Below are positions 18,264 through 26,827 of a stretch of DNA of 64,000 nt, in pieces (within the stretch, counting starts at the first letter, position 1; each line of letters begins with the position of its first letter). The notes below the pieces were generated by a model, which was not told the DNA's origin, ran no database searches, and was given only the letters and a program-made list of their open reading frames with translations. The position numbers and the translations under genes are program-made. The stretch spans positions 96,965 through 160,964 of the forward strand of contig CANQSA010000003.1 in NCBI GenBank assembly GCA_947626415.1, read 5' to 3'. This DNA is from an uncultured Lachnospiraceae bacterium. GTDB lineage: Bacteria; Bacillota; Clostridia; Lachnospirales; Lachnospiraceae.

Positions 18264-21200
18264 TTAGGATTCCTCTGTTTCTTTTTCCTGTTCTGTCTCC
18301 GCTTCCGGCTTCTTCCCTTTTTTCTTTTTAGAGATTACCACTGCCGCAATTGCCGCAGCCGTGATCACAACAATCGCGATTACGATAATAATCACCGGTA
18401 AGCTGCTGTTGTCGTCGCCGGGCTCTGCATCCGGAGCCGAGGCTTCCGTCGGCGGTTCCGGTACATTCACATAGCTGATCTTAATATAGGATACATTGAT
18501 CGCTGCGGAGTTGGAACGGAAGTTCAAGGTCAGCTTGCCGCCGGTGACATTCACGCTTCCTTCCACAACCGGCGTCGTCGCAACCGCTACTTCTTTTGCG
18601 ATCACAGTTTCATGGTCGGTATCTTTATCCGCGTAAATGGTCGGCGCGTTAGAAACATTCCACGGATCCGCCAGACCGATTTCCAGCGTATACGCGCCGT
18701 CTTCCAGTTCAAATTCATAGTCCAGATGACGGTCAATGTTATTCTCAAACTGATTCTTGGTATACCGGTTTGTCTCCGTTTTTCCCAGCCCGTCTGTGCA
18801 GTCGTTCTGTTCATAGCACCAGGTATTGGCAGTATACAGACCGTCGCTGATGCCGGAACCGTTATATTGGTCGGTCGCGTCGTCGACCAGTCCCCAGGTG
18901 TAGCCGGTAACCGGATCCTTGCCTAAAAGCTGTTCCGTCACACTGTTGTGTGTGCCGAACAGGTCGCCGTCCGATACAGTCGCCGGTCCGTGATCGCCGC
19001 AGTCTACAAAATAAGCCACTTTCGGATCTACATTTGCCCGTATGCCCTCGCCCGGCGCTTCTACGGTCAGCTTATATTCCTTGCTTGTGGTATGGTCCTC
19101 CGCGTAGACGACAATCGCGAAATCCGTATATTTTCCGTTTAACGGTAATTTCTGTACCTGCGTATCGTCCACGATACTGCCGTTGATCATCAGGTATCCG
19201 TTCTGATCGCCAATCGTAAAGGTCACATGGGCCTCTGCCTGGTCTTCCTTCAGCATCAGGCGGAATTCGCCGTTATTGCTGCTGATCTCTCCGTCGTCTG
19301 ACGCCAGCTGCAGATCCGTATTGGTTCCAAAGGAGTGAATCGTATACAGGAAGGTACACAGTTTTGCCGATTCTTCTCCCGCAGCGCCCGTAAAGGTAAA
19401 AGTCACGACTGTTTTCTCTCCGCCGTCCGTGCTGACTGTCTCCTTTGCTTTGGAAATAGCTTCCGCCGGTACCGGGATCAAAACCGAATATTCGCTGTCC
19501 GCGCCGCTGTAATTTAATTTTTCTTCATAGATCACCGTATCTCCCACGGAAATCTTCATGGTCTTGCCGTTGTCTGCTTTCCGGAAGAATCCGTACAGAG
19601 AGGTAGCCTCGTTTTCATCCACGATCATCCGGTAACTGAAAGAACCGTCCGCGTTCGCGTAGCGGTAAGTTCCGTCTGATGTCACGCCCACAGATTTATT
19701 TCCGGCTTCCTGCATCTGATGCAGATCGTCATTTTCATACTGCCCGTAACCCGGCTGAACCGTATCCAACAGATTCTCCTGCAGTCTGGCGTTTTCCTTA
19801 TTGCTCATCAGCAAACCCACATTGACCGCGGAATCGTCGCTGACATAATTCCAGTAAATGCCATAGCGTTCCTGATACTGGGAATAATGGGTGACAAAGG
19901 TCAGATTGGCGTCTGTATCTTTTAAGGTAAAGGCCAGCTTTCCTTCTTCCTTTACCAGATGCTCATTGATATGTTCCATAAATTCAGCCACGCTGTTTCC
20001 GTTTACGATCCGAATAGTATCGGTACCGCTGCTTACATACTGCGCGTCGATCACTTTGGTCGCCGGAATGGTTACGTTTACGCCGGTCGTGGTCTGATTC
20101 ATATTGCCGGAACCCAGCAGTGCGCTCAATACAACCGGACCGTACTTAAACGCGTAGGTATTCTCATTGTCCGGCAGGTTATACGCTGTCACCTGCATCG
20201 GCAGGGTAATCTCAATTTTCGTATTATTGGCAAACGGCCCTTTTACCAGCGCGTAACCGCCTGCTGCCGTAACAGGCGAAGCGGTTCCGTTTACCGTGAT
20301 CGAAGCGTCCCCGGCCAGCCAGTCCGGCAGACGGAAGTAAATATTGATATCCGCGTCTCCGCCCTGCGTCTTGACGACAAATGCCGCCGTATCCGTATTG
20401 GGAATCTCTGTCGTCTGCTCTACCGTTACTTTTTTGTCCGTCCAGGTTACGGCAGAACTGATATACTGGTTCACGATCAGGCTGTTGTCCTTCTTAAAAT
20501 ACAGGCTGTCCTGCAGCTTGGTAAAATTCTCCATGCCGGAGCCGGTACAGCACCAGAACTTATCATACTGGGTACTGAACACCTTGAAATATCCCGTTGC
20601 CATCGGCTGGAAATACGTCGTCATGCCGGTTTCCGGATTCTGGGAAGAAAGGATCGCGTTCAGATAGGTATTTTCATAATAATCGGAATATTTCTTATCG
20701 CCGGTAATCTCAAACAAGGTCCGGGTCAGCTTCAGCATATTATAGGTATTACAGGTCTCGCAGTTACAGTTGGTCCGTTCCGCGTCCAGAATATTGTCCG
20801 CGCCGAAATGCTCCCATTCACTGTTGCCGCCTGTGATATAGGTATGTTTCTCCGTTACCATGGTCCAGAACGCTTCCGCGTATGCCAGATAGTCGGACGC
20901 GTCTATCTTTTCCCCGTCTACCGTCTTGCCGTTTAACTGTACATAGCGGTTCAGGGCGCCCACAAATTTGGGAATCGTCGTATTGGCATGCCGGTTATTC
21001 AAGACATTGGCTTCGTCGTTTTTAACCCGCTCGAACAGCTTCGTCTCGTCAAACATATGCGCCGCAACGGCATGGGTGTCTTTTCCTGTGATGCTGTACA
21101 GATCATACAGACAGTCGTTCATGCCGCCATACTCAATGTTCAGAACCGTAGTCTGCGTGGACGCGCTCCATTTGCTGACGCGGTTATAGATCCAGTCGCC

Positions 21201-21872
21201 CAGTCTGGAAGCCACCTCTTTGGCAGGCGCATAGCCGGTACACTGATAAACATCTACCAGACCTGCCAGAATCTTGTGCATGGTATACCAGGGCACCCAC
21301 GCCTGTGTTGTAATATTCGTCAGGTTCTTCTCCACATTGTCAAACTGCTGTTCAATATTGCTCTTATTTACCAGCGTGGAACCAAAAATAAAACCGGTTC
21401 CCACCTTGTCCTGACACTCCTTCAGACCGTCGATAATGGTCTTTAAGATCTTCTCATACTGTGCTTTCTCCGGCGCGCCATCGTCCAGCGACGCATAAGC
21501 CTGCGCGCAGGCGGTCAGGTAATGCCCCACGCTGTGCCCGCCGATCAGGGAATTTTCCCAGCCTCCGTACCGGGTTGCCCCCTTCATGTCAAGTCCTGCG
21601 GTCTCGCGAAAACCCGCCAGGATTTTATCCGTATCAAAACTCAGCAGGTATTCGTTCTCTTTCGCGAACGCATTGGTAAAGTATGGATTTGTCAGCTTCA
21701 CCTCATTCAGCGAAAATTCTCCGGCTCCCGCCAGTCCGCTCTCCTCAGGAGCAGCCGCAAATGCAAGCTCGGCATCGCCGCCCGCGGGAAGCCATGCCGA
21801 TACCGTCAGAATCGCCGCCATGAAAACGGCAGTTCCGCGCTTCATTCTTTTTTTCAGTCCTCCGTAACTCAA
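18264..21872 (-). CDS. Membrane-anchored GH127-family beta-L-arabinofuranosidase
   Basis: 1202 residues. A signal peptide (~1-40), then a DUF1680/GH127 barrel. The Zn-thiolate active site of this family is visible as E372 and C374 (CNCETCNTYN) and the C441-C442 pair (FWCCTGSG); in the Bifidobacterium enzyme HypBA1 the equivalent first Cys is the nucleophile. Beta-sandwich and cadherin-like regions follow (~800-960), then a malectin-like module (~970-1135), a linker, a membrane helix (VIIIVIAIVVITAAAIAAVV) and a Lys-rich tail, so it faces outward. The enzyme would release beta-arabinofuranose from plant glycans. The TTG start has GAGG 8 nt upstream; ATG nine codons on, with GGAGG 13 nt away, is the alternative. 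Confidence 0.88.
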   Translation of the reverse strand: MSYGGLKKRMKRGTAVFMAAILTVSAWLPAGGDAELAFAAAPEESGLAGAGEFSLNEVKLTNPYFTNAFAKENEYLLSFDTDKILAGFRETAGLDMKGATRYGGWENSLIGGHSVGHYLTACAQAYASLDDGAPEKAQYEKILKTIIDGLKECQDKVGTGFIFGSTLVNKSNIEQQFDNVEKNLTNITTQAWVPWYTMHKILAGLVDVYQCTGYAPAKEVASRLGDWIYNRVSKWSASTQTTVLNIEYGGMNDCLYDLYSITGKDTHAVAAHMFDETKLFERVKNDEANVLNNRHANTTIPKFVGALNRYVQLNGKTVDGEKIDASDYLAYAEAFWTMVTEKHTYITGGNSEWEHFGADNILDAERTNCNCETCNTYNMLKLTRTLFEITGDKKYSDYYENTYLNAILSSQNPETGMTTYFQPMATGYFKVFSTQYDKFWCCTGSGMENFTKLQDSLYFKKDNSLIVNQYISSAVTWTDKKVTVEQTTEIPNTDTAAFVVKTQGGDADINIYFRLPDWLAGDASITVNGTASPVTAAGGYALVKGPFANNTKIEITLPMQVTAYNLPDNENTYAFKYGPVVLSALLGSGNMNQTTTGVNVTIPATKVIDAQYVSSGTDTIRIVNGNSVAEFMEHINEHLVKEEGKLAFTLKDTDANLTFVTHYSQYQERYGIYWNYVSDDSAVNVGLLMSNKENARLQENLLDTVQPGYGQYENDDLHQMQEAGNKSVGVTSDGTYRYANADGSFSYRMIVDENEATSLYGFFRKADNGKTMKISVGDTVIYEEKLNYSGADSEYSVLIPVPAEAISKAKETVSTDGGEKTVVTFTFTGAAGEESAKLCTFLYTIHSFGTNTDLQLASDDGEISSNNGEFRLMLKEDQAEAHVTFTIGDQNGYLMINGSIVDDTQVQKLPLNGKYTDFAIVVYAEDHTTSKEYKLTVEAPGEGIRANVDPKVAYFVDCGDHGPATVSDGDLFGTHNSVTEQLLGKDPVTGYTWGLVDDATDQYNGSGISDGLYTANTWCYEQNDCTDGLGKTETNRYTKNQFENNIDRHLDYEFELEDGAYTLEIGLADPWNVSNAPTIYADKDTDHETVIAKEVAVATTPVVEGSVNVTGGKLTLNFRSNSAAINVSYIKISYVNVPEPPTEASAPDAEPGDDNSSLPVIIIVIAIVVITAAAIAAVVISKKKKGKKPEAETEQEKETEES

Positions 21873-21905
21873 TTTACGTTCCTCACTTTCTCTTTGGATA
21901 AATTG

Positions 21906-21969
21906 ATTATAACAAACCGTAAATCATTTTACAAACCCTAAAAGTCAGAATTAGTGTAAAAAAGTCAGA
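21906..21969 (-). promoter_or_regulatory. GH127 promoter with upstream direct repeats
   Basis: TTGTAA (21934-21929) and TATAAT (21911-21906), 17 bp apart, precede the GH127 gene. Just upstream lie two copies of TCTGACTTTT (minus strand, 21949-21940 and 21969-21960; 20-bp period) and an inverted TCTGATTTT copy at 21972-21980. The direct repeats would suit an AraC-type or similar activator responding to arabinose-containing glycans (inference). The inverted part may double as a weak terminator for the phosphatase operon. Confidence 0.55.
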
Positions 21970-21978
21970 TGTCTGATT

Positions 21979-22698
21979 TTACTTTTCTCCCGGCGCCCAG
22001 ACCTCCTGGAAGAATCCGGATTCCGAAGGCACCTCTTTGCCTGCGTACAGATGTCCGGTATCCCCAATCGTCTTACAGCGGAAACACGCCTCTCCCTTCA
22101 CCCGTTCCTCCGTCTTTAAAACCGTAACGGAAGTCGGCGCAACAAAACAGCCCTGCCACAATACAGGCGCCGAAACGCCCAGTAAATGGGAAAGCATGAC
22201 GAACTCTACACCCAGATGACAGAAAATCGCGATCGTATCTTTGTTTCCGTTTACCACCTTATAATAATTGCCGCACCGCTCATAGCCGTGCCGCGCCAGC
22301 AGAAGATCCAGATTTTCCGCTACCATTTTCTGCTTTGCCGCGATCTCGCTATTGGCAAACAAAGGCGCATGCATCCACTCGTCTTTATTATACAGCTCCG
22401 GTTTTTTCGTCCAGAATCCCGGCATAAAATCCCATGCGATCCGGGTGCCCTCTTTTTCCGGGTTGGGAATCGGATAATAAAATTCCTGCAGCCAGTCATA
22501 GATTACCGCTTCTCTCCCCAGACGCTTCAGCGTACAGCCTGCCGTATCCTTCGCCCTTCCCAGCGGGGAACAGTAAAACGCGTCAATCTTTTCCTTTTCC
22601 AGCCGGTCCGCCAGCAGCTCCGCTTCCCGCCATCCTTTTTCCGTCAGAGAATCCTTCGTATAGTTAGGCTCTCCGTGTCTGATTATCAAAATTCTCAT
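21979..22698 (-). CDS. Histidine phosphatase (phosphoglycerate-mutase-like) family protein
   Basis: 239 residues. The catalytic RHG motif is at 7-9 (IIRHGEPNYT), with LTEKGWREAELLADRL, SPLGRAKDTA and the second catalytic His in FCHLGVEF, all standard for the family. These enzymes use a phospho-His intermediate on small phosphorylated metabolites; the substrate is not predictable. Its start overlaps the HAD gene stop by 4 bp, so translation is coupled. Confidence 0.88.
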   Translation of the reverse strand: MRILIIRHGEPNYTKDSLTEKGWREAELLADRLEKEKIDAFYCSPLGRAKDTAGCTLKRLGREAVIYDWLQEFYYPIPNPEKEGTRIAWDFMPGFWTKKPELYNKDEWMHAPLFANSEIAAKQKMVAENLDLLLARHGYERCGNYYKVVNGNKDTIAIFCHLGVEFVMLSHLLGVSAPVLWQGCFVAPTSVTVLKTEERVKGEACFRCKTIGDTGHLYAGKEVPSESGFFQEVWAPGEK

Positions 22699-23354
22699 TG
22701 TCTTTGGTCTCCGATCACCTGTTTTACCATATCCGGGATCTGGGAAATGGAAGTCACCTTATACCGGGCCTCCTCCACGGTGCCGTACCCGTATGCCGCG
22801 TGGATAAACGGGATTCCTGCCTTATGAAACGCGGCGTCATAATCCCCATAGGTATCTCCCACATAAATTCCCAGCTCCACGCCGTTGCGCTCCATGATCA
22901 GCCGGATATTGTCTCCTTTCAGCTTGCCGGTATTGCCCGGACATTCAATGTCGTCCAGATATTTCCAGAAACCGTAATAATCCGCGAATACTTCGATATA
23001 TCCGGCCTGACAGTTGCTTACGATAAAGACCTGATACTGTGCGGACAGCTCCGCCAGCAGCTCCTCTGCGCCTGCGAACAGGTCGCCGCCCACTTTGGCC
23101 AGATGCGCCACTTCTGTCTCCATACAATGATCCAGGATCTCATTTCTCCGTATCGGATCTTCCACATGGATCAGGTCTTTTCCGATATCCGTAAGAAGTT
23201 TCCCCATATTCCGCTGCATATCCGCAGCGGTAATCATATAATCAATCTCCGGACAGTCCTGAAAGGCTAAATTAAATGCTTCAACGACCTGTCTGGAAGA
23301 ATCCCACAGAGTCCCGTCCAGGTCAAAAATCACTGCGATCTTACTGTTTTTCAT
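22695..23354 (-). CDS. HAD-superfamily hydrolase (phosphatase-like)
   Basis: 219 residues. HAD motif I FDLDGTLWDS (residues ~10-19), motif II IVSNC, and motif IV GDTYGDYDAAFHKAG near 165-180. The cap domain is helical (subfamily IA). The family suggests a small phosphatase such as phosphoglycolate phosphatase, but nothing narrows the substrate. Coupled to the histidine phosphatase by a 4-bp overlap. Confidence 0.87.
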   Translation of the reverse strand: MKNSKIAVIFDLDGTLWDSSRQVVEAFNLAFQDCPEIDYMITAADMQRNMGKLLTDIGKDLIHVEDPIRRNEILDHCMETEVAHLAKVGGDLFAGAEELLAELSAQYQVFIVSNCQAGYIEVFADYYGFWKYLDDIECPGNTGKLKGDNIRLIMERNGVELGIYVGDTYGDYDAAFHKAGIPFIHAAYGYGTVEEARYKVTSISQIPDMVKQVIGDQRQ

Positions 23355-23384
23355 ATCGATTCCGTTCCCTCTCTCCCAATCAGG

Positions 23385-23813
23385 TTATTTTAAAATCGTC
23401 TGCACGAATTTTTCCAGGGCTTCCGCAGCGGCGGCCTGCTCAATGGGATAAATCATGGCGGCCTCCATTTTCTCGGAAACCAGTTTCGGGACGATAATCG
23501 TGATCGGCTGCAGCAGTTTTGTGGAATCGATCACTAGTTTGTCGTTTTTCAAAGAAATCCCGCGAAGCGTTTCCGCGTTGAAATAAAACGGACTTTCCAG
23601 TACCTCTCCGTTATACCGGATATGAATTGCGATCAGTTCCTTTTTTTCTTCCGTATACCCTAAGATCCAGCTGCTCACACTTCGTTTCAGAAACGATTTT
23701 TTCATCATATAGCCGTATACGACGTGATAATTCTCCAGTCCGGTCTGTTCGGTAAAAATTTTATTGATCTTCTCCTTAATCTGTTTATTCTTAAAAACAC
23801 TGATCTGTGCCAT
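23385..23813 (-). CDS. Hypothetical protein, possibly PH-like fold
   Basis: 142 residues, soluble, with no motif I recognise. An N-terminal helix (KNKQIKEKINKIFTEQTG) is followed by beta-rich sequence with basic patches (MMKKSFLKRSVSS), then a Pro-containing strand (PITIIVPKLV) and a C-terminal amphipathic helix. The pattern of one helix plus seven or so strands would suit a PH-like domain, but this is only a guess. It sits between ung and the HAD gene in the same operon. Confidence 0.6.
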   Translation of the reverse strand: MAQISVFKNKQIKEKINKIFTEQTGLENYHVVYGYMMKKSFLKRSVSSWILGYTEEKKELIAIHIRYNGEVLESPFYFNAETLRGISLKNDKLVIDSTKLLQPITIIVPKLVSEKMEAAMIYPIEQAAAAEALEKFVQTILK

Positions 23814-23855
23814 ATTTTCCTCTTTCCGGAGCTTTTACGCAACAGGGCGTCTTCT

Positions 23856-24542
23856 CTACTGCTCCTCAATATTTTCAATCTGCCAGTCGATGGGCGTCTC
23901 TCCATGCGCAGCTAAAAATTCATTCGCCTTGCTGAAATGCCTGCATCCGAAGAATCCGCGGTAAGCGGACAGCGGACTGGGGTGCGGCGCCTTCAGGACC
24001 AGATGCTTCGGATTCGTCAGCATGGGTTCCTTGCTCTGTGCCGGTCTGCCCCACAAGAGATATACGATCGGCCGGTCCTGTGCGTTTACGGCCCGGATCA
24101 CCGCGTCCGTAAACTGTTCCCAGCCTTTTCCCTGATGGGAATTTGCCTGATGCGCGCGCACGGTCAGCACTGTGTTTAACAGAAGCACGCCCTGATCGGC
24201 CCATTTCTTCAAATATCCGTTGTTCGGAATATAGCAGCCGCAGTCGTCATGCAGTTCCTGATAGATATTCTGCAGAGACGGGGGGATCTCCTTCTGCTCC
24301 GGCAAAACGGAGAAGCTCAGTCCGTGCGCCTGTTTTTCATTGTGATAGGGATCCTGTCCCAGCAGCAGCACTTTTACTTTGCTAAGCGGCGTAAAGTGAA
24401 ACGCGTTAAAAATATCGTCTGCCGGCGGATAGATCACCCGAGTCCGGTACTCCTGATTCACAAACTGATACAGTTCCCGATAATAAGGTTTCCCAAACTC
24501 CGACCGGATTCCGGTCAGCCAGTCATTACTGATCATTGCCAT
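23856..24542 (-). CDS. ung: Uracil-DNA glycosylase, family 1
   Basis: 228 residues. Catalytic water-activating motif GQDPYH, uracil pocket FSVLP, and the DNA-minor-groove loop HPSPLSAYRGFFG are all present. The enzyme removes uracil from DNA after cytosine deamination or dUTP incorporation. The ATG at 24542 is preferred over a TTG 6 bp upstream because GAGGG lies about 9 nt before it. It follows hisF by 33 bp. Confidence 0.95.
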   Translation of the reverse strand: MAMISNDWLTGIRSEFGKPYYRELYQFVNQEYRTRVIYPPADDIFNAFHFTPLSKVKVLLLGQDPYHNEKQAHGLSFSVLPEQKEIPPSLQNIYQELHDDCGCYIPNNGYLKKWADQGVLLLNTVLTVRAHQANSHQGKGWEQFTDAVIRAVNAQDRPIVYLLWGRPAQSKEPMLTNPKHLVLKAPHPSPLSAYRGFFGCRHFSKANEFLAAHGETPIDWQIENIEEQ

Positions 24543-24575
24543 GTTCAAATTCCCTCTTTCGTTTCTGTCGTATTA

Positions 24576-25346
24576 TCACTGCGCAGACAGCCTGACGGAA
24601 ACGCCTCTGTCCTGCAGATAGCGCTTCAGCTCTAAGATTTCCATTTCCTTATAGTGAAACAGAGACGCCGCCAGCGCCGCTTCCGCCTTTCCTTCCGTCA
24701 GCGCGTCATAGAAATGTTCCATCGTTCCCGCGCCGCCGGAGGCGATCACCGGTATGGAAGCGTGTTCCGCGATCTGACGCGTCAGTTCGATATCGTATCC
24801 GGCTTTGGTCCCGTCACAGTCCATACTGGTCAGCAGGATTTCTCCGGCGCCCAGCTTTTCCGCTTTTGCCGCCCATTCCAGCGCGTCCAGCCCGGTATCG
24901 ATCCTGCCGCCTGCCTGATATACATTCCAGCCGCTTCCGTCCGCCCTTCGTTTCGCGTCAATCGCAACGACAACGCACTGGCTGCCGAATTTATCCGCGG
25001 CGTCGCTGATCAGGCGGGGATTGTTGATCGCCGCGGAATTGACGGAGATCTTGTCCGCTCCTTCCCGCAGCAGTTCTTTAAAGTCATCGACCGTGCGGAT
25101 CCCGCCGCCGACCGTAAACGGAATAAATACTTTTTCCGCCACGCTGCGCACCATGTCCACCACGGTTTTTCTGGCGTCGCTGGTCGCCGTAATATCCAGA
25201 AATACCAGTTCGTCCGCGCCCGCCTTATCGTAGGCAGCCGCTACTTCCACCGGATCTCCGGCGTCTTTTAAATTTACAAAATTGATTCCCTTAACCACAC
25301 GGTTGTTATTCACGTCCAGGCAGGGAATGATCCGTTTAGTATGCAT
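24576..25346 (-). CDS. hisF: Imidazole glycerol phosphate synthase, cyclase subunit
   Basis: 256 residues, a standard-length (beta/alpha)8 barrel. The two catalytic aspartates are visible in [15 protein letters not shown] and in VVAIDAKR; phosphate loops include GGGIRTVDD and [10 protein letters not shown]. It uses ammonia from HisH to convert PRFAR to IGP and AICAR in histidine synthesis. Overlaps hisH by 11 bp. No other his genes are in the window. Confidence 0.95.
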   Translation of the reverse strand: MHTKRIIPCLDVNNNRVVKGINFVNLKDAGDPVEVAAAYDKAGADELVFLDITATSDARKTVVDMVRSVAEKVFIPFTVGGGIRTVDDFKELLREGADKISVNSAAINNPRLISDAADKFGSQCVVVAIDAKRRADGSGWNVYQAGGRIDTGLDALEWAAKAEKLGAGEILLTSMDCDGTKAGYDIELTRQIAEHASIPVIASGGAGTMEHFYDALTEGKAEAALAASLFHYKEMEILELKRYLQDRGVSVRLSAQ

Positions 25347-25980
25347 TGGCTGTTCCTCCTGTTCTGTCCCCGTGCGTCAGTTCCGCGAAGTTCTTTAAGA
25401 TCCGCAGTCCCACATCGCCGGATTTCTCCGGATGAAACTGACAGGCAAACAAATTGCCGCTCTCCACCGAAGCATGGATATGCGTACCGTATTCCGTCGA
25501 CGCTTTTACAATGGATTCGTCTCCGGCTTTTAGATAATAGGAATGTACAAAATACACATAGGCGTTTTCCGGGACCCCGGCAAACAATCTGCCCTGATTT
25601 TCCAGATGCAGAGAATTCCAGCCGATATGCGGAATCTTTAACCCTTCCCGGGCAGGAATCCGCAAAATCTCGCCGGGCAGGATTCCGAGGCCCGCCGCGC
25701 CTTCTGACTCATCACTCCGTTCAAATAGCAGCTGGAGTCCCAGACAGATTCCCAAAAATGGGATCTGCCGTTCCGCCGCCTGTTTAATCGGTTCAGTCAG
25801 TCCATACCGATTCAGCTTCTCCATGGCGTCCCCAAACGCGCCCACGCCCGGCAGCACAATGCCGTCTGCCAACAGGATCGTATCGGCGTCTCTGGAAACA
25901 ACCACCTCTTCCCCGAGAAATTCCAGTGCCTTCTGCACACTTTTCAGATTCCCTGCGTCATAGTCGATTACCGTTATCAT
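25336..25980 (-). CDS. hisH: Imidazole glycerol phosphate synthase, glutaminase subunit
   Basis: 214 residues, a class I glutamine amidotransferase. Nucleophile in [11 protein letters not shown] and the His/Glu pair in [11 protein letters not shown]; the N-terminus [14 protein letters not shown] is typical. The ATG at 25980 matches the family; the 44-codon in-frame extension upstream lies inside the neighbouring gene. It overlaps that gene (sirtuin-like) by 23 bp. Confidence 0.95.
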   Translation of the reverse strand: MITVIDYDAGNLKSVQKALEFLGEEVVVSRDADTILLADGIVLPGVGAFGDAMEKLNRYGLTEPIKQAAERQIPFLGICLGLQLLFERSDESEGAAGLGILPGEILRIPAREGLKIPHIGWNSLHLENQGRLFAGVPENAYVYFVHSYYLKAGDESIVKASTEYGTHIHASVESGNLFACQFHPEKSGDVGLRILKNFAELTHGDRTGGTANAY

Positions 25981-26827
25981 TCGTTGCCTTACCTCCAAGT
26001 AATTCCGATAAAAATACTGCTGGATCTTTCGCGATCCCCATCGCCTTATTCTGCAGCTCCGGGCCGTACTGATAAAACCGTTCGTTGACCCGGACCAGAA
26101 AGGCGTTCTCATTCAGATACGCCATCCGTTCAAACGGAAACCGAACCACGCCGGGCGCTTCAAACGACTCTCCCAGTTCCAGCAGAAGCGTCTTCTGATG
26201 CATCGTCGTCTGCATCCAGTTCCGATATGAAATCCAGTCTTTGAGATATCCGTTTTCACAGTACAGCTTATCTCCGGGACCGCGCCGGATATTAAACCGA
26301 AGCGGTTTCCCGCAGTGCGGACAGCGCGGAAGATCCGCTGCATCTATTTCGGGCCGCTGCTTTAAGCGCTCATAAAAATCTGTCAGCAGCGCTCCGGCTT
26401 CTGTCACCGTATCCGTACAATTCTCCTCACACTGCAACAGCCAGGGCGTACCAAACGGCATGACCGTTTTTTTCCTGTCTGCAAGGCTGTAGGAAAACAG
26501 ACCATCCGTATTATTGCAGATGATAAAATAATTCTTAAAGCGGATCCACTGCCACAGTCTATCATAGTCGAAAATCCGGCTCTGCGCAAGCGCATCTTTC
26601 TCCTCCAGCAGGTGAAACAGACAGGCGTTCCGAATCCATTCGTCCGACAGCGCTGTTTTTGCTTCTGTTTTTTCATGCTTTCGATAGACCGGATCCCGCT
26701 GTATAAGCGCGTTTACATCTGCGCGCATTCCGTCCCCGATCGCGACGATCACACAGACCGCGTCCGCCGCCAGTTCTTTTACCCGCCGCAGCTTACTGCT
26801 TTCGTCTTGCCCTTGTTCTTGCTTCAT
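25958..26827 (-). CDS. Degenerate macrodomain-class sirtuin-like (Sir2-fold) protein
   Basis: 289 residues. The order of landmarks resembles class M sirtuins: an N-terminal Rossmann strand (ADAVCVIVAIGDGM, where active enzymes have a GAGAGxS loop), a zinc ribbon from LLQCEENC and RCPHCGKPLRFNIR, then LLLELGESFEAPGVVRFPFE, matching the ELGxGxNTPxIIxxPF element. All four zinc Cys are present, but the NAD-loop signature is lost, so enzymatic activity is doubtful. It lies between the sensor kinase (35-bp overlap) and hisH (23-bp overlap). No macrodomain or lipoate-ligase partner is nearby. Assignment is by pattern recognition only. Confidence 0.55.
   Translation of the reverse strand: MKQEQGQDESSKLRRVKELAADAVCVIVAIGDGMRADVNALIQRDPVYRKHEKTEAKTALSDEWIRNACLFHLLEEKDALAQSRIFDYDRLWQWIRFKNYFIICNNTDGLFSYSLADRKKTVMPFGTPWLLQCEENCTDTVTEAGALLTDFYERLKQRPEIDAADLPRCPHCGKPLRFNIRRGPGDKLYCENGYLKDWISYRNWMQTTMHQKTLLLELGESFEAPGVVRFPFERMAYLNENAFLVRVNERFYQYGPELQNKAMGIAKDPAVFLSELLGGKATNDNGNRL

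Noticed and set aside
19959..20936. A 325-codon open frame antisense to the GH127 gene
   Set aside because: It has no ribosome site, reads as low-complexity Arg/Ile-rich sequence, and lies wholly inside a gene with clear catalytic motifs.
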